This document shows positions 12,253 to 24,054 of a stretch of DNA of 64,000 bases, piece after piece (position 1 is the stretch's first letter; each line of letters starts with the position of its first letter). Under the pieces are notes generated by a model. That model saw only the letters and a program-made list of their open reading frames with translations, searched no databases and was not told the DNA's origin. Location: assembly GCA_019022495.1 (NCBI GenBank), contig JAFEKR010000002.1, positions 930,001 through 994,000 of the forward strand, in the 5' to 3' direction. This DNA is from Epichloe hybrida (taxonomy: Eukaryota > Ascomycota > Sordariomycetes > Hypocreales > Clavicipitaceae). The position numbers were made by a program, and so were the translations under genes.

Positions 12253-13323
12253 CAAGCCTGGACTTTCAGTTCGGCTGCGTTATACAGTGGGTCATCACGC
12301 ACCAGCTTTATTATTACCGACTGCCAGTGTGCGCCAGTGTCCACCCAGCCAACAAAAGCCTTTTTTTTTTTTTGGAGGCTGCCGCGCGATATTATGTTGT
12401 ACTTGCCTCTTGGCAACTCGCTCAGGGTCAGGGAAGGCAGCGAGATTCCACCACTGCTACTCTCGGTCATTCTCTCGGTTCTAATCAATAGCTGGCTGCA
12501 ATGTTCTGGCCGATATGGCCCTGCACGCGGGGACATGTGTGTGCAGCCATATGGCATGGAACATCGAGTCGAAAAGAAGGAGGCAAGGTACATGTATAGA
12601 ATTCTACCAGAGGAGGGAATCTTCTTTTACAATACCAGTCGATGAGGACCGCATAAGCATAAATAGTCGTCATGGTCGAGCCTACGCCCCGGGAAATGAG
12701 ATTGGAACATGGGCAAGCTTATCAATCTATGCGGCCAGGTAGGTTGTCGAGATTCGCATAAACTTAAATGCGTGATAAACAAGAACATGATGAAAACGGG
12801 AGGGTGACAATGGAACTACGCGGCATACGTGTAATGGCCATGTGGAAGGGAAAAATAAAAGACACGTCAAAAAAAACAAATGCGGCCAGTGTGACTCGAA
12901 CACACGACCTTCAGATAGGCATCCGTAGGATTGAATTTTGACTTCAGTCCTCACCGTCCATTCCTCGTAGCACAGCTTCCCAGCCATGCAGTAACAATGC
13001 ACTAAAAACGCCGTGTGCTCCCTCCCATAATAGGCCATAGGCACTACTAGACCGACACATGCAGCCCTTTGTGCCATATCATCATCTTGCCACTTGGATC
13101 ATCAGGATCATGGCGTGACTGGCGTGAATCCAGTGAATTGACAACCTCAGGCGAGATGCGGCAGCAACACACCAACTGCATTGCTCCCATTCCTGGCCCC
13201 ATACTCCTCCGTAACACGTCAAATGCAACATCCAAGTTCAATGCCCCCCCAGGAATCCAGGATCGCCGACAACAACTGACATGATCCAACCAACCTCTCA
13301 GCGATCAATCTACTTGACGACCC
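12253..13323. other. Intergenic region between the AT block and the ABC transporter
   Basis: No intact gene. Overlapping frames at 12174-12645 run over a T-run and have no recognisable domain. A tRNA-like 3' half is annotated separately at 12881-12925. The DNA near 13260-13323 should be the 3' UTR of the ABC transporter. Confidence 0.5.
12881..12925 (-). pseudogene. tRNA-like 3' half
   Basis: Read leftward, the segment ends ...GGTCGTGTGTTCGAGTC then ACACTGGCCGCA. This is a perfect T arm (GTGTG-TTCGAGT-CACAC), a 3' acceptor strand TGGCCGC with discriminator A, and a downstream T-run (12871-12879) like a Pol III terminator. No matching 5' acceptor strand (GCGGCCA) is found within about 200 bp upstream, and the anticodon arm is imperfect, so this looks like a decayed or truncated tRNA, possibly Arg. 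Confidence 0.35.
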
Positions 13324-16107
13324 TCACCCTCCCTCGGTCTGCATGGCCCACAGCCGCGCATACTTGCCATTCAGCGCCAGCAATTCCCGGTGCGAGCCCC
13401 TCTCCACCACTCTTCCCTGATCAACCACGAGGATAAGATCGGCCTTGACCACCGTCGACAACCTATGCGCAACCATGAACACGGTGCGGCCTGCGCTCAG
13501 CGCCCCAATGGCGTGCTGGATAAGAGACTCGGTCTCCGAGTCCACTGCGCTCGTGGCCTCGTCCAGCACCACAATCTTGGGCCGGCGAAGAATGACGCGC
13601 GCAATGGCGAGACGCTGGAGCTCGCCGCCGCTGAGGCGGACACCCCGCTCGCCCAGTCTGGTTCTATACCCGTCGGGGAACTTGATGATCTGCTGGTGGA
13701 TCCTGGCTGCTTTGCAGGCTTCCACGGCTTCTTCCTCGGAGGCGCCGGGGCGCGCGTAGAGCATGTTCTCCATCAGGGTCTGGTCAAAGACGGAGGGATC
13801 CTGCGGGACGGCGCCGAGATTGTCGCGGAGACTGGTGAGGGTCACGTCGCGGATATCCTGGCCGTCAATGGAGATGGACCCCTCGGTTGCGTCGTAGAAC
13901 CTGTACAGTAGCTTCAGCGTGGTGGACTTGCCCCCTCCCGTCTCGCCGACCAGCGCAACGCGTTGCCCCGGCTGGGCCGTGAATGAAATGTCCTCGAGTA
14001 TCGGTCTTGCCGGGTCGTACGAGAAGGACACGTTCTTGAACTCGACCTTGCCCCCTTCCATCTGAATGTCACGCGCCCCTTGTCTATCCTGGACAGATGG
14101 TTTCGTCTGCATCAGTTGGTACAGCCACTCTGCGTCAACAACGTGGGTGGCCGCTGCACGAATGTTCCACGCTATCATGCCCATGGGGGAGCTGATGGTG
14201 TCCCAGTATGAAATCACAAAGATGAAGCTGCTGAAGCTGTCTGTGCCGCTGGCGATTCGTTTGGCGACCAAAGCCGCCGCGGTGACCTGCCCCATCTCCA
14301 TGACACAAGACTCCGCCAGGGTGATGTACCGGTAAAAGTCGTACAGGGCTCTCTGACTCCGGATCGCCTTCCAGACCGAGTTGGCGTACCGGGCTTCTTC
14401 GTGCTTCTGGCGATTATGATAAGCTACCGTCTGCCAGTTGGTAACTGAGTCGTAGAGGGTCTCGTTCTCGACGCGGCTCGTCTCATTCACTTGTCTTTCG
14501 ACCTGGACCGTTTTCAGATTGCCCCTATATGCGACGTAGAGATGTATCATGGACGTGGTCAGGATGATGAAGCCCATCGTGACATCGAAGCGGCTGCTGA
14601 GAATGAAGAGAGCGACTGAGAAATCGATCAAGATGGGCGCCGTGTGGTAGAAGCTCTCAAGCATGTATCCGAGGTTGCTGCCCTGCTCAATAGCTTTCGT
14701 CACCCGACCCGTTGATTTGGAAGTGTGGTAGTCCATGGAGAGATTCATGACGTGTCGAAATGCGAGCGTAGTGAGCTGTTGGTAGGCGAATTGCGAGATG
14801 CGAGTTCCAGCCATGGACTGAATCATGCCTAGACCAGACCCGATGGGGAAACTCAAGACTGCCCAAGTTATGAGCTCTTTCCAGGGTACTTGCCCTGCAA
14901 GGGAGAGGCCTATCAGCTCGTCTACGGCAACGTGATACGGCAACGTGATACGGCAACGTCAACTCTGCCTGGCACCGACCGGAGACGACCGGGAGACAAG
15001 ACGTGTACGTACCTGTCACAGTCGACCTGCTGACGGCCTCTGTCAAAATGCTAAACTGTCTAGGGACCATGTATGTGAGAAAGCGCTGAGCGCCAATGCA
15101 AAGAATCAAGACCAAGATCCACATCTGCGTAGGTCGATGCTTATAAGGCAGGATGAGTGGGAGAAAAACCATGAGAGTTTTCAGATACCCCAGCCATCCG
15201 CCCGCTTCTTCGAGCCGCTTTTGCTGCTTGGCCCTGATTTCTTTGTCATCCTCATCTTCTTCCTCTTGGCTGTCGTCATTTGCGCCTGGACTTGGCGCAG
15301 AGCCGTATTCCGTCGTGGGCGCTGAATTCCAAGTCCCGTCTGCTCCGGGTGCGGCCGTGCTACCGAGGAGACCACGGGTTTCCTCTACAGTGGCTTCTTC
15401 CTCGCATTTTGGATCCCGCCCCAACACGATGAAACAGTGAACGGAAGCCGCAGTGAACAGCACGAAGCGCAGAGCTTCCACACCAACAAGGCTGAATCCC
15501 CACCCATCATCCTCGGCCAGTTCAGACAAGGCGAGTCCCAAGATGACTGCGTCGGAAAGAGCACCCGACACCCAAGCTGCAATGTAGGCCGGCCAGAATG
15601 GCGACACGCCTTCGATGAGGAAGATGCTGATGGCGAACCATACGAGGATGCTCGAGAAGCCGTAGAGCTTTGAAAAATTAAAAAGGGGGTTCAATATTTG
15701 AAGCTATCAAGTCGCCGATGGGGCGGGCATTGTTTCACATGCTCTTCACTCACAGTCTCGCTCGGCACATTTGCTCGAGTGTTCAAATCCCTCGTCAGAG
15801 AACTCACAATGCCTTCCCAAATCTACCATTACCGTCATCAATCAATCAGCATTGGTGGTCTCAGTGGGTCTCGAATGACAAATCGAAATCGAATACTCAC
15901 AAAGGTTAGTAAAGCAATTGGCGAAAGCCATTGAAGCCATCTCCTGTGACCAGGGCCAACCGTGTATGACGTTCGACGCGCAGGGCTCTGAGTGAGCGCC
16001 CTCAGAATGGGCCAAAAGGCGAACACGACAGCAGTGACAATTGGAAGAGTAATGTGCAGAACAGCCAGAGCCGACAGCTTGGACGAGCTCTTTGGGGTTG
16101 GGCTCAT
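13324..16107 (-). CDS. HMT1/ABCB6-type ABC half transporter
   Basis: Half transporter of the heavy-metal-tolerance group; relatives act in vacuolar or mitochondrial membranes on metal-thiol conjugates or porphyrins. Four exons: 16107-15901, 15822-15754, 15667-15013 and 14921-13324, with phases that agree, giving 842 residues. The N-terminal third is an extra membrane domain of about five helices (HITLPIVTAVVFAFWPIL, LYGFSSILVWFAISIFL and others), then an acidic linker (SQEEEDEDDKE). The core membrane domain follows, then the ATPase: Walker A VGETGGGKSTT, Q-loop VPQDPSVF, signature LSGGELQRLAIAR, Walker B KIVVLDEATSAVD, and H-loop VAHRLSTV. GETGGGKS is typical of the HMT/ATM branch. The third intron (15012-14922) contains three near-copies of TTGCCGTATCACG, and the last AG (CGTAG) is the only acceptor that keeps the frame open. 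All catalytic residues are present. Confidence 0.92.
14922..14963. repeat. 13-bp tandem repeat at an intron 3' end
   Basis: Two full copies and one partial copy of TTGCCGTATCACG (minus strand) lie in the last 40 nt of intron 3 of the ABC transporter, ending in its acceptor CGTAG. Acceptors before the repeat would put the reading frame out. Confidence 0.8.
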
Positions 16108-16853
16108 GGTCGGGCAATGCAAATGACCTGACTCTGGACTCTGGACTCTGGAGAGGAAGAGAAATGATAGTCAAGATCGAGCTCGCAAGGTGCAGACCAA
16201 GGCTCTCAGAGTCTGACTCAGCAACCCTACAGTCGCGCATAATCGACTTGGAAGCTAGTAGTATCTGACTGCAAGTTCTTTACGCAGTTGAAAGCCAACC
16301 AATATTGATTAGGTCATGGTGGTAATAATATTAAAAGTATCATGTGTCAAAGTGCTACGTATATGCTATTTTGCTAACCCGATAACCGACCGTGACGCCA
16401 ACTTGAAAACAATTCTTTTGCTCATGAACTCAAAACAACCCGATATGGACACCTACGCTTATGAAGCGGCAGCAAGAAAAAAATGTTGTTGATCCCATGA
16501 CGTTGACAGCTGTGATGCACCGACTGTCGGCTCCGGTGGGAGGAGAAATCACCACGGCAATGTCAGCGCGCTGTGCGTCAAGAGGAATGTGGTATCGATT
16601 GAAGCCCTGTTTCGAAATTTCGCAAGGAGTAGGGGCATGTATATATATATATATATATATATGTTTGCCCATCGACATCAACGTGATCGTGGAAGTTCGG
16701 GCATGTCGATATTGACTGGTGCAGAGCAATCCGTCCTTGTTGGGAGCAGAAAGAACACTGCGTGCTGGTCTTTTAAGTGTGTTTAAATGCAGGGATTGCC
16801 GTCAAGTTATATTTTCCCGGCCAATTTGCCGTATTGTACTTGGGGCGTCGAAT
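16108..16853. other. Intergenic region with an (AT)n microsatellite
   Basis: Lies between the start of the ABC transporter and the stop of the ThrE-like gene, so it holds the promoter of the former and the 3' UTR of the latter. Contains a short (TA)n run at about 16640-16661 and a 7-bp actctgg repeat near 16130-16151. No gene seen. Confidence 0.6.
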
Positions 16854-19682
16854 TTAGAAGCTGAATAATCCGCTCCGTCGTTTGCCCAGAGGATATACAA
16901 TGAGGGCACTCATGAACAGACCAACACTGATCCCAATAGCGACTTGAATAACACTGAAAAGGACATTGAAAGCCGTGCCATCGAGACTTCCCATCGTTTT
17001 TGGGCTGGTGCTGACAGTACTAGTAGTGTTGCCAGTGAGCTGGTTGGCAGATGTGATTCCAGCCAGCAGCGAACCACCAGCTGCCAGCCCGGAAGGCACT
17101 TGCACAAAGATGGCCGGGAGCATCGCAGCAGCGGCGAGACTGTAGCCAACCTTTCGCGGCTGGCGCCATTCCTTCTTTGGGGGAACAGCACTGGCTTCGG
17201 GGTCTGACATGGAGGGCAGTGACCATGCGTCGGAATTGGGACGACGGCTTTTGCGAAACCTTGGCCGCACTCTGTACTCCCACCACTCGATAAAGTCTAG
17301 CCAGGCGTTTTCCACGTGTCGGCCCAAACGTGAGTACAGGTTTGCCAAGATTCCCACCGTGAGGGCACCCAGCATGTTGGAGATCTGACTGTTGCCCTCG
17401 AAGTATTTGCTGCAATAGCTGTTGACGCAGAAGCCAGCCAAAGCCATAGCAGTCATGACCGGGGTCTGTTTCCATTTTGCTTGGTTGATGATGCAGAGGC
17501 AAAGAGTAAAGCCAGGGACGAACAGAAAGTACCACCCGCGATGAAGAGGATTTTGACAGTGGGTATCACTTGTGGCGTTGCTATCCATCATGCCGTAGAG
17601 TGAAGCTCCGATGGTGATGCCGTAGCCCAAGAACAATGTGTAGATCATTGCATACACCATCCTCACACTCCCAGCAACGATGTTGTGGCTCTGAAGCTCC
17701 AGTGAGCTGCAGAGAACCATGTAGCCAGGCAAGATCAAAGCAATGCTACTCTGGGCCAGTGAACTGAAACAGAACAGCTGACCGTTGTGGATCGAGCCAA
17801 AGCCGCGAGCCAGAAAGGACGTGATGACAGCAGCCGAGACTTCAAAAACGTGCGCGTACAACTCGTTACTCGGAGCAAACACGAGCTGGAGCAAACCAAC
17901 GATGCAACCCAAAAGAAAGGCGACTGGCAAATCGATGAAGCGACCTTCGAAAGCGAAGGGTGCAACGCAGGCCGACGCAATGCCGTACATTGGGACTCGG
18001 AACCACACGTTAAACTTGGGCTTGCGGTCCATGACCTCGTCGAGCCTCCTCGTTGCTTCCTCAACACCAAGCTTGTCATGAACGACATCCTTGTAAATAT
18101 CGTGAACGTCCCGTAACTTCCCCAGATCGATTCCCTGCGGTACTCGGACCACCTTTACTTCCGCGGTGTGTGTCGTGCTGTCGTCGAAGCTGATGATCAT
18201 ACAAGAGGGTATGTAAAGAAATTGACCTTCGATTTCGAGGACCCGCGAGGACATGGCCATGTATTCTTCGAGCCGGTGCGTCGGGGCACCGTACAACATG
18301 AGGGCGCGGCATAGCTTGAGGAGGTATCTGTGTCGGGCAATGATGCCAGCAATGTGGACTGTGATTCGAATCTGCTCTTTCTTGGACTTGGGAGGTTTTT
18401 CGGATTTATCTTTCTTGATGGAGTCGGACCAGGTCTCGGATATCTCGCTGGAGCCGGGCGCGGCAAACATCGATGAAGACTTCATAAGTTCAGTGAGAGA
18501 AGTAGTTGAAGAAGGTGCCCGGTGACCGGAGAACAAACCACTAGCAAGCCGTGATCGGGATCCTCCAGCTGAAGAAGAAGGTCTCGAAGACGGAGGTGAG
18601 GACCGAGGCGACATGACAGGAGTTGAAGATGAGAGAGGGGTGAGTTGCCCGCTGTTATTGCCGCTGGAGGTTCTTCTATCATTTTGATAGAGCTTGAGTA
18701 ATGAAGACAGGATACCTCCTCGGTACTTGGATGGACGGGGGACGTAGTCATCTCCGTAGGCTTTCTGGGAGACGGGTGTATTTGTGCCTGATGAACCGGG
18801 AGAGTTGCCATACAGGCCGGTTCGACCACCTTTTTGGGTGTGAGACCTGACGAGCGTTTCTGCCGCGGCGTGTTCTTCAAGAGGGCTTTCTCGTCGACTG
18901 TAAGGGACGCGATTCCTTACAAAATCACTCTCAATATGATGCTCCGTAGCCATGGTAGCGTCATCTTCCAAGGCACAGTTACGATCATCTGAGTCATCGG
19001 TCCGGGGCTGGAATGGAAGTCCACCACCTGAATTTCGCCTGGAGTTTGGAGCAGAGTAGCTCTCCACCGACATGGCTAAACGATGCGCTCGCTGGCGTGC
19101 GTCATTCATAGAACGGAGTTGGCGCTCAGTCGCTTGTCTCTCTGCTAGGTCTGCCTTCTCACGTTCCTCTGGTACGTTATAACTCGTGCTGCGTCTCAAA
19201 GCCGGTCTTGGAGCTCCGAGTGTGCTTAAAGGCAGGAGATGTTGCTCTCGACGCAGCCTTTCCTCCTCTGTCAAAACCATGTTGAGCGCCAGTCTCAATT
19301 CCACGGCGTCCGGCGCTCCTGGCGGAGTGGGGAAGGACCCCGGGGATGCTGGTTCTGAAGCAACATGTATGGAGTCTGGAAGCTCGATGGTCGGAATCGA
19401 GAGGCCATTCCCGTTGCATTGTCCAATCCTGCGTACATTAATTTCCCCGGTCCCATCTAGTGAGGCTGGGACCTCGGCTGAGATCGTAGCCGGAGCAGCA
19501 AGAAGGCCAGTTGTGGAAGCTGGGCTGGCGGTGCCCTTTTCCAGTGAAGAGGTTGGCGACCCCGTTTGGTTCTGGCTGCTTGATTGCCAAACAACACGCT
19601 TTTTCGACTTTGGAGTTTGAGCGCTTGTTGTATCAGTGTTGGACGAGGTGTCGGAGCTATCCTTGGTGGAGTCTGGCGCCAT
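16854..19682 (-). CDS. ThrE / PRM10-like multispanning membrane protein (DUF1212 type)
   Basis: Single open frame of 942 residues. Residues 1 to about 430 are low complexity, rich in Ser/Thr/Pro, and look disordered. A ThrE-type domain follows: its soluble entry reads HRYLLKLCRALMLYGAPTHR, then EEYM and the VPQGIDLGKL line, then a first bundle of helices (GIASACVAPFAF, LLGCIVGLLQLVF, QSSIALILPGYMVL, IYTLFLGYGITIGASLYG). A second bundle (ThrE_2-like) includes TAMALAGFCVNSYCSKYF, MLGALTVGILANLYSRLG and a last span near the C-terminus. Bacterial ThrE exports threonine and serine; yeast PRM10 is pheromone-regulated with no settled transport role, so the substrate here is unknown. The frame opens at a TTG upstream, but the first ATG (MAPDSTKDSS) at 19682 is taken as the start. 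No introns are needed. Confidence 0.88.
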   Translation of the reverse strand: MAPDSTKDSSDTSSNTDTTSAQTPKSKKRVVWQSSSQNQTGSPTSSLEKGTASPASTTGLLAAPATISAEVPASLDGTGEINVRRIGQCNGNGLSIPTIELPDSIHVASEPASPGSFPTPPGAPDAVELRLALNMVLTEEERLRREQHLLPLSTLGAPRPALRRSTSYNVPEEREKADLAERQATERQLRSMNDARQRAHRLAMSVESYSAPNSRRNSGGGLPFQPRTDDSDDRNCALEDDATMATEHHIESDFVRNRVPYSRRESPLEEHAAAETLVRSHTQKGGRTGLYGNSPGSSGTNTPVSQKAYGDDYVPRPSKYRGGILSSLLKLYQNDRRTSSGNNSGQLTPLSSSTPVMSPRSSPPSSRPSSSAGGSRSRLASGLFSGHRAPSSTTSLTELMKSSSMFAAPGSSEISETWSDSIKKDKSEKPPKSKKEQIRITVHIAGIIARHRYLLKLCRALMLYGAPTHRLEEYMAMSSRVLEIEGQFLYIPSCMIISFDDSTTHTAEVKVVRVPQGIDLGKLRDVHDIYKDVVHDKLGVEEATRRLDEVMDRKPKFNVWFRVPMYGIASACVAPFAFEGRFIDLPVAFLLGCIVGLLQLVFAPSNELYAHVFEVSAAVITSFLARGFGSIHNGQLFCFSSLAQSSIALILPGYMVLCSSLELQSHNIVAGSVRMVYAMIYTLFLGYGITIGASLYGMMDSNATSDTHCQNPLHRGWYFLFVPGFTLCLCIINQAKWKQTPVMTAMALAGFCVNSYCSKYFEGNSQISNMLGALTVGILANLYSRLGRHVENAWLDFIEWWEYRVRPRFRKSRRPNSDAWSLPSMSDPEASAVPPKKEWRQPRKVGYSLAAAAMLPAIFVQVPSGLAAGGSLLAGITSANQLTGNTTSTVSTSPKTMGSLDGTAFNVLFSVIQVAIGISVGLFMSALIVYPLGKRRSGLFSF

Positions 19683-22600
19683 GTTTGGGAACGAGAATTT
19701 CTGCAAGTCGTGTCCAGCCTGAGACCTGTCTCAGAGCTAGGTTAAGGGATATATCATTCAGATATGGAATCTATGTAAGTATGAAGAAGAGGCGCGAGAG
19801 AGAAGAGGAGAGGAGACGGAAGAAACGAGGGATTTAACAGTTTTTCTCTGCCTTCAGAACCTCTTCAACAAGGCAAAACGTCCCAGTGAGCACAAGGAGG
19901 AAACGCGATGGCAACAAGGGACCCATGGACGGAGAAAGAGTTGGGACACGCTATCAGCCCGAACGCGCACACACAAGCCGGAAGCCAAATCTATGTTTGG
20001 TCCTATTCAGCAGGGCATATCAGGCTTGTGTCGAGGAAAAGAGGGTCATTTGTGGTCCCCAAGCATTGTACATAGAGAGTCGAGACAACGGTGATGTCGA
20101 AAAGGTTGGATAAAAAAAAACGGAGTTGCCTGAGTGCTTGCGGATGTGGGTCACTGGCAGGCTATGTCGCCTCGAAAGTGAAGCTCATCACCTCATGTCG
20201 AGATACGGCCATCAGACTGGTGCCCTCTGGTCTTCCCGGTCCATGGAGATGGCTCGATAGCGTCGAGCCCAAGGTTTTTTGTGGAAACAGCATTCGAACT
20301 AATAAGACAAGCACAGATTGCACTTGCAACCTTTGCCTGGCTTGGATGCCCATTGCTGCCATTGCTGCCATTGCCGGCTGGTTTTCTCGTGCTCCGCCAT
20401 GCCCGCCCGTCCCTCCTTTCCTTCTTTTTTTGATCGCGGTCGTGTGGGTTGAAGTTGCGCTGGTTGAAAATACGGAGAGTATGTTTGGATACGAGTTGAC
20501 GGGAGAGTGGGTCTCACATGACAACAATCTGGGCACTTTCCTGATTCCGGAGGAGACCACTGCGGTGACGATGATGTTTTTTTTTATTTTTTTATTTATT
20601 TTTTTACGAAACGCACTACGATAACGCACCAGCAGAGATTTCTTGCTTCCTTCCATTCGACAGGGTGGTGGCGGCCGGCCGGTTGCAGGTCCACAGTGGG
20701 TACAGTGGGTTGTCGTCGGCCGATGACGGCCCCCTGTACCCGGCGGCCGCCAATTGACACCGGCTGCGAGCCCCCTCCCAGCTGTCAGAGGCCCAAACTA
20801 AACTTTGGCCGCAGTTTCACATCAACAACCGCCCTTTTGATGACTCGCCTCATTGGTCAGGAGCATGCATACATGCGATCGATGTGATCGGCTTGTCAAG
20901 TTCAGTCAGGTTCATGTATTTTTGCGATCACGATGCCAATGCTCGAGTTGGCGCAACGCACCGATGATTTCAAATTTGACAGCCCTCAACGAATCCACGT
21001 TCCCAACGGATCAGAGTGGAGGAGGAGGAATGTGCCAGCTTAGTTATTCTATGGCGCGCCCAGATAAGCTCGAGGTCCTTTGACGAACTGTGCTGCGAAC
21101 TGTGCTGCAGAGGAACATTGACTTCCTGTCAACTGTTTTGTTGTTGCGTGGCAGAGATGATATCTCACCGATGACGGGAAGATGACACATGCAATGTAGA
21201 TGGATTGCATACCATGCCTGCAATCCCTGCATCCCTGACTGACCAGATCGGGATGGCGAACCGGAGACAGGGGTGTCCTCCATCCCCATCCAGCCCCCCT
21301 GCAAGCCCCTGCAAACCAAACCCACCAAACGCAGAACGTTGGGGCGGCTGTGGCGATGAGAGAACCCATCATCACGTGGTGTCATCGGCGATACATATGG
21401 CGAAAATGGATGCGGCTTGCTTCGTGCCATCTGGTCGTCGCACACCGACTGATGTTGCAACTTGAACTTGTGCTTAATACGATACGCAGGCGCCACCAAA
21501 ATGTCACGTGAGAGCGACTCGTCAAGACTCGAGAGATGAAGTTTGTCTTTCTTCCTCGGTGACGAAATGGACCAGGATGCTGAGACGACGTGTCTGGTTT
21601 GTCAATACGCCCTGGTCGACCATTCTACAGGGTACATTTCCAGAAGATTCAAAACCTCCTTGACTGCTTGCTTCAACCGGACGTTGTTCCTGCATCTCGC
21701 GCGGGCCGAAAAGAACCAGTCGGCCAATCAACATTTCGTGCAACCATCCTTTACCACTCAGAGGTGCGCGTTATGTATAATTTTTAGTCTACGGTGGCAA
21801 GCAAGCAGCAACGGCAAGCAACGGCACTCCATGCCTGGAGTCAACTCTTCACATGCTACATATGTATGTACCATCGACCTCGACGTGATGCTCCATGAGC
21901 CACCCCTCTGAGCCCTCTCTGGGTCCCCTATCGCCGCCAAGCCATAAAAGGTATCCCGAGGCCAACGTTTGCTCCCCAGGGACCCCAGGACCCCCCTGCC
22001 CTTATCCTGTCGGGCATTCAAATGAAACTCCCGCATCAGGCAGGACAGGAGGGCCGCATAGTCGTACTTGGGCCGGAGCCCATGCTATCAGGGGATACGA
22101 CAGTGTACGTACATATGTATTTGCCATCGAGAACTGGTCCTCCTCCAATGTTCACGAGTGAAGACTCCGCCATAGTACTACCTCCTGTAGCATTCTGCCC
22201 AAGTCATCAATGCAACTGTCGCGGTTAAGTTGGCCGTCATTTCCATGTCTTGGCGCTGGTTTTGCTCCGTGGCTAGAAAGATGTTATTCAATATACATGT
22301 AGGCTGGCCACGTTGCATGCCAAGGCGCAGTGATTACGTCGACATATCTCGCCATGTAGTGATGTTTTCAGATTACAAGCCTACGGCCGTATCTACGTCC
22401 GAGTTTGCTTCGTCTCGCATTTTATGCATGTATGCCCGCTGCGTGGGGGGACGGGCAGCTAAAGCTAGCAAGGGAATGCCTGAAGATTAACTTCAAGCAT
22501 TCGCAGTCTGTGGGCCAGCAGGCCTGGCACGGTCGGTATGGGCACGGACACGGACGGGTTCGGCACGGGCGTCACGGTCGGTTGGGTTACGTACGGTCGG

Positions 22601-24054
22601 CGTCAATTTGTTTGTATCACTAGCTAGCTATCATGGAAGAAGCAAACTCAGTTTCAAGAGTTTGTACGGGCCAGCTTTGGTAAAGGCAGAAAGAGAACAA
22701 CTGGTTGGTCCGTTCGTTTCCCCTCTTTCAACCGTCACCGCCCGCGCTGGGCTGGGCTGGGCAGGCTGCATCACAAGTTACAACTCGGCACAGCAGCAGC
22801 ACATCAACCACCTACATAAACCTACTCCTGTCTGGCCCGCCCGCAGACGGCGATAAGACCACCGCAAGTATCGAGTGGACGGTCGGAGTATGTATGCTGA
22901 CTTGACTGGCCGACGCATCTCGGCGAACTGTCTCCATCGGTCCAGTGAAATCAACGACGCAGCAATTCCCAGTACCTGCCAGACAGGGTCGTTGAGCACA
23001 CGCACTGACTGCGCTGCACCAAATCAGTCTCCACGACTGCTACCACATGGCCAACGTCTCCGAGACGGAGGACTGGGACAAGCTGCTAGGATGGTCACAA
23101 GCTTGCTGTCCTTGTGAAAAACTCGGTTGGCCGGCGGTTCCAAGACGTCTCGTATGCGCTCCATCTCACACGTGGGTGGCGACGATGACTCGAGGTTCGG
23201 ACGTCGAATGGGTTATACGATGAGGACGTGATTGTTCTATATCGTGAGCCTGTGCGAGCGCCCATTGCTACCATCTCTGCATGGCAATCAAAGGAAGCAT
23301 CAATGTGTCACAGTCTTGTAATGTCAACTTCTAGCACAGCCCCGGGTCGGTCCTCTGAAAAAATACAACAAAAACAATATGTGTTTTCTAAAGCTACCGA
23401 ACATTCAAAGCCCGTTTACGGAGTACACGACAACCAAAAAAAAAAAAAAAGGTCTGTTAAAAACATCGGATGACCCGCTGTAACACATGCGCCTCGACTT
23501 CCCACTCGGGCAATTTTTTTTCACCAAGCGTACGTAGCCTGACTATTGGCTCGCCGCTGCATAGAAACCGTCCGAGGCCAGACTCCCTCTCTGCGGCTCC
23601 GTACCAGCATATTCCATCAGCTTCTACCGCAGGGCGGGCTGGCTGGCATTTCTGGAGAGCTACAGACCTGATTCGATGGGAATGCAGAGTCTCAGATGAC
23701 CTAATTGCCGGAGCTCCCTCAAGCTCAAGCCTCGAACCCTCTGGATGGCTGGGCGCATGCACCTAGCAAATTCTGTCATAACAAGGTGGACTGTAAGACA
23801 GCAGGCAAGACAGGTGGGTGGTGAGTAGTAGATGAACAGATTACTGAAAATACGAGGTAGGCTGCGGGTGTAACAGAATCCAAGTCACGATGGCATAAGG
23901 CATGTTGTGGAATTGGTTGCGGCAGAAGATAGTGGAATGGTCTGGATTCGATGCCATGGATTGAATGAATTGGGGCATCTCTGACTACATAGCACGCATT
24001 CGATGTCAGGAAAAATACTCTTCGAACAGGATACACGAATCCTGGCAATGATCA
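19683..24054. other. Long gene-free region (about 4.4 kb)
   Basis: Normal base composition, no RIP signature and no supported gene on either strand. The longest frame (20091-20624, +) is low-information, running through homopolymers, and matches nothing I know. Holds the promoter of the ThrE-like gene at its left end, T/A runs near 20577-20606 and 23437-23450, and a GGACACGG-type short repeat near 22535-22580. The region could contain long regulatory sequence or unrecognised non-coding RNA. Confidence 0.5.

Noticed and set aside
12174..12645. Overlapping open frames next to the right inverted repeat
   Set aside because: They run through a T-run and the inverted repeat and are antiparallel to each other; no domain. 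A decayed gene here cannot be excluded.
14922..15020. Apparent frameshift in the ABC transporter caused by an extra 13-bp repeat unit
   Set aside because: If the intron ends at the last CGTAG instead of earlier AGs, the repeat lies in the intron and all four exons join in frame.
20091..20624. 177-residue plus-strand open frame
   Set aside because: Composition follows homopolymers and short repeats, with no splice structure or family resemblance.
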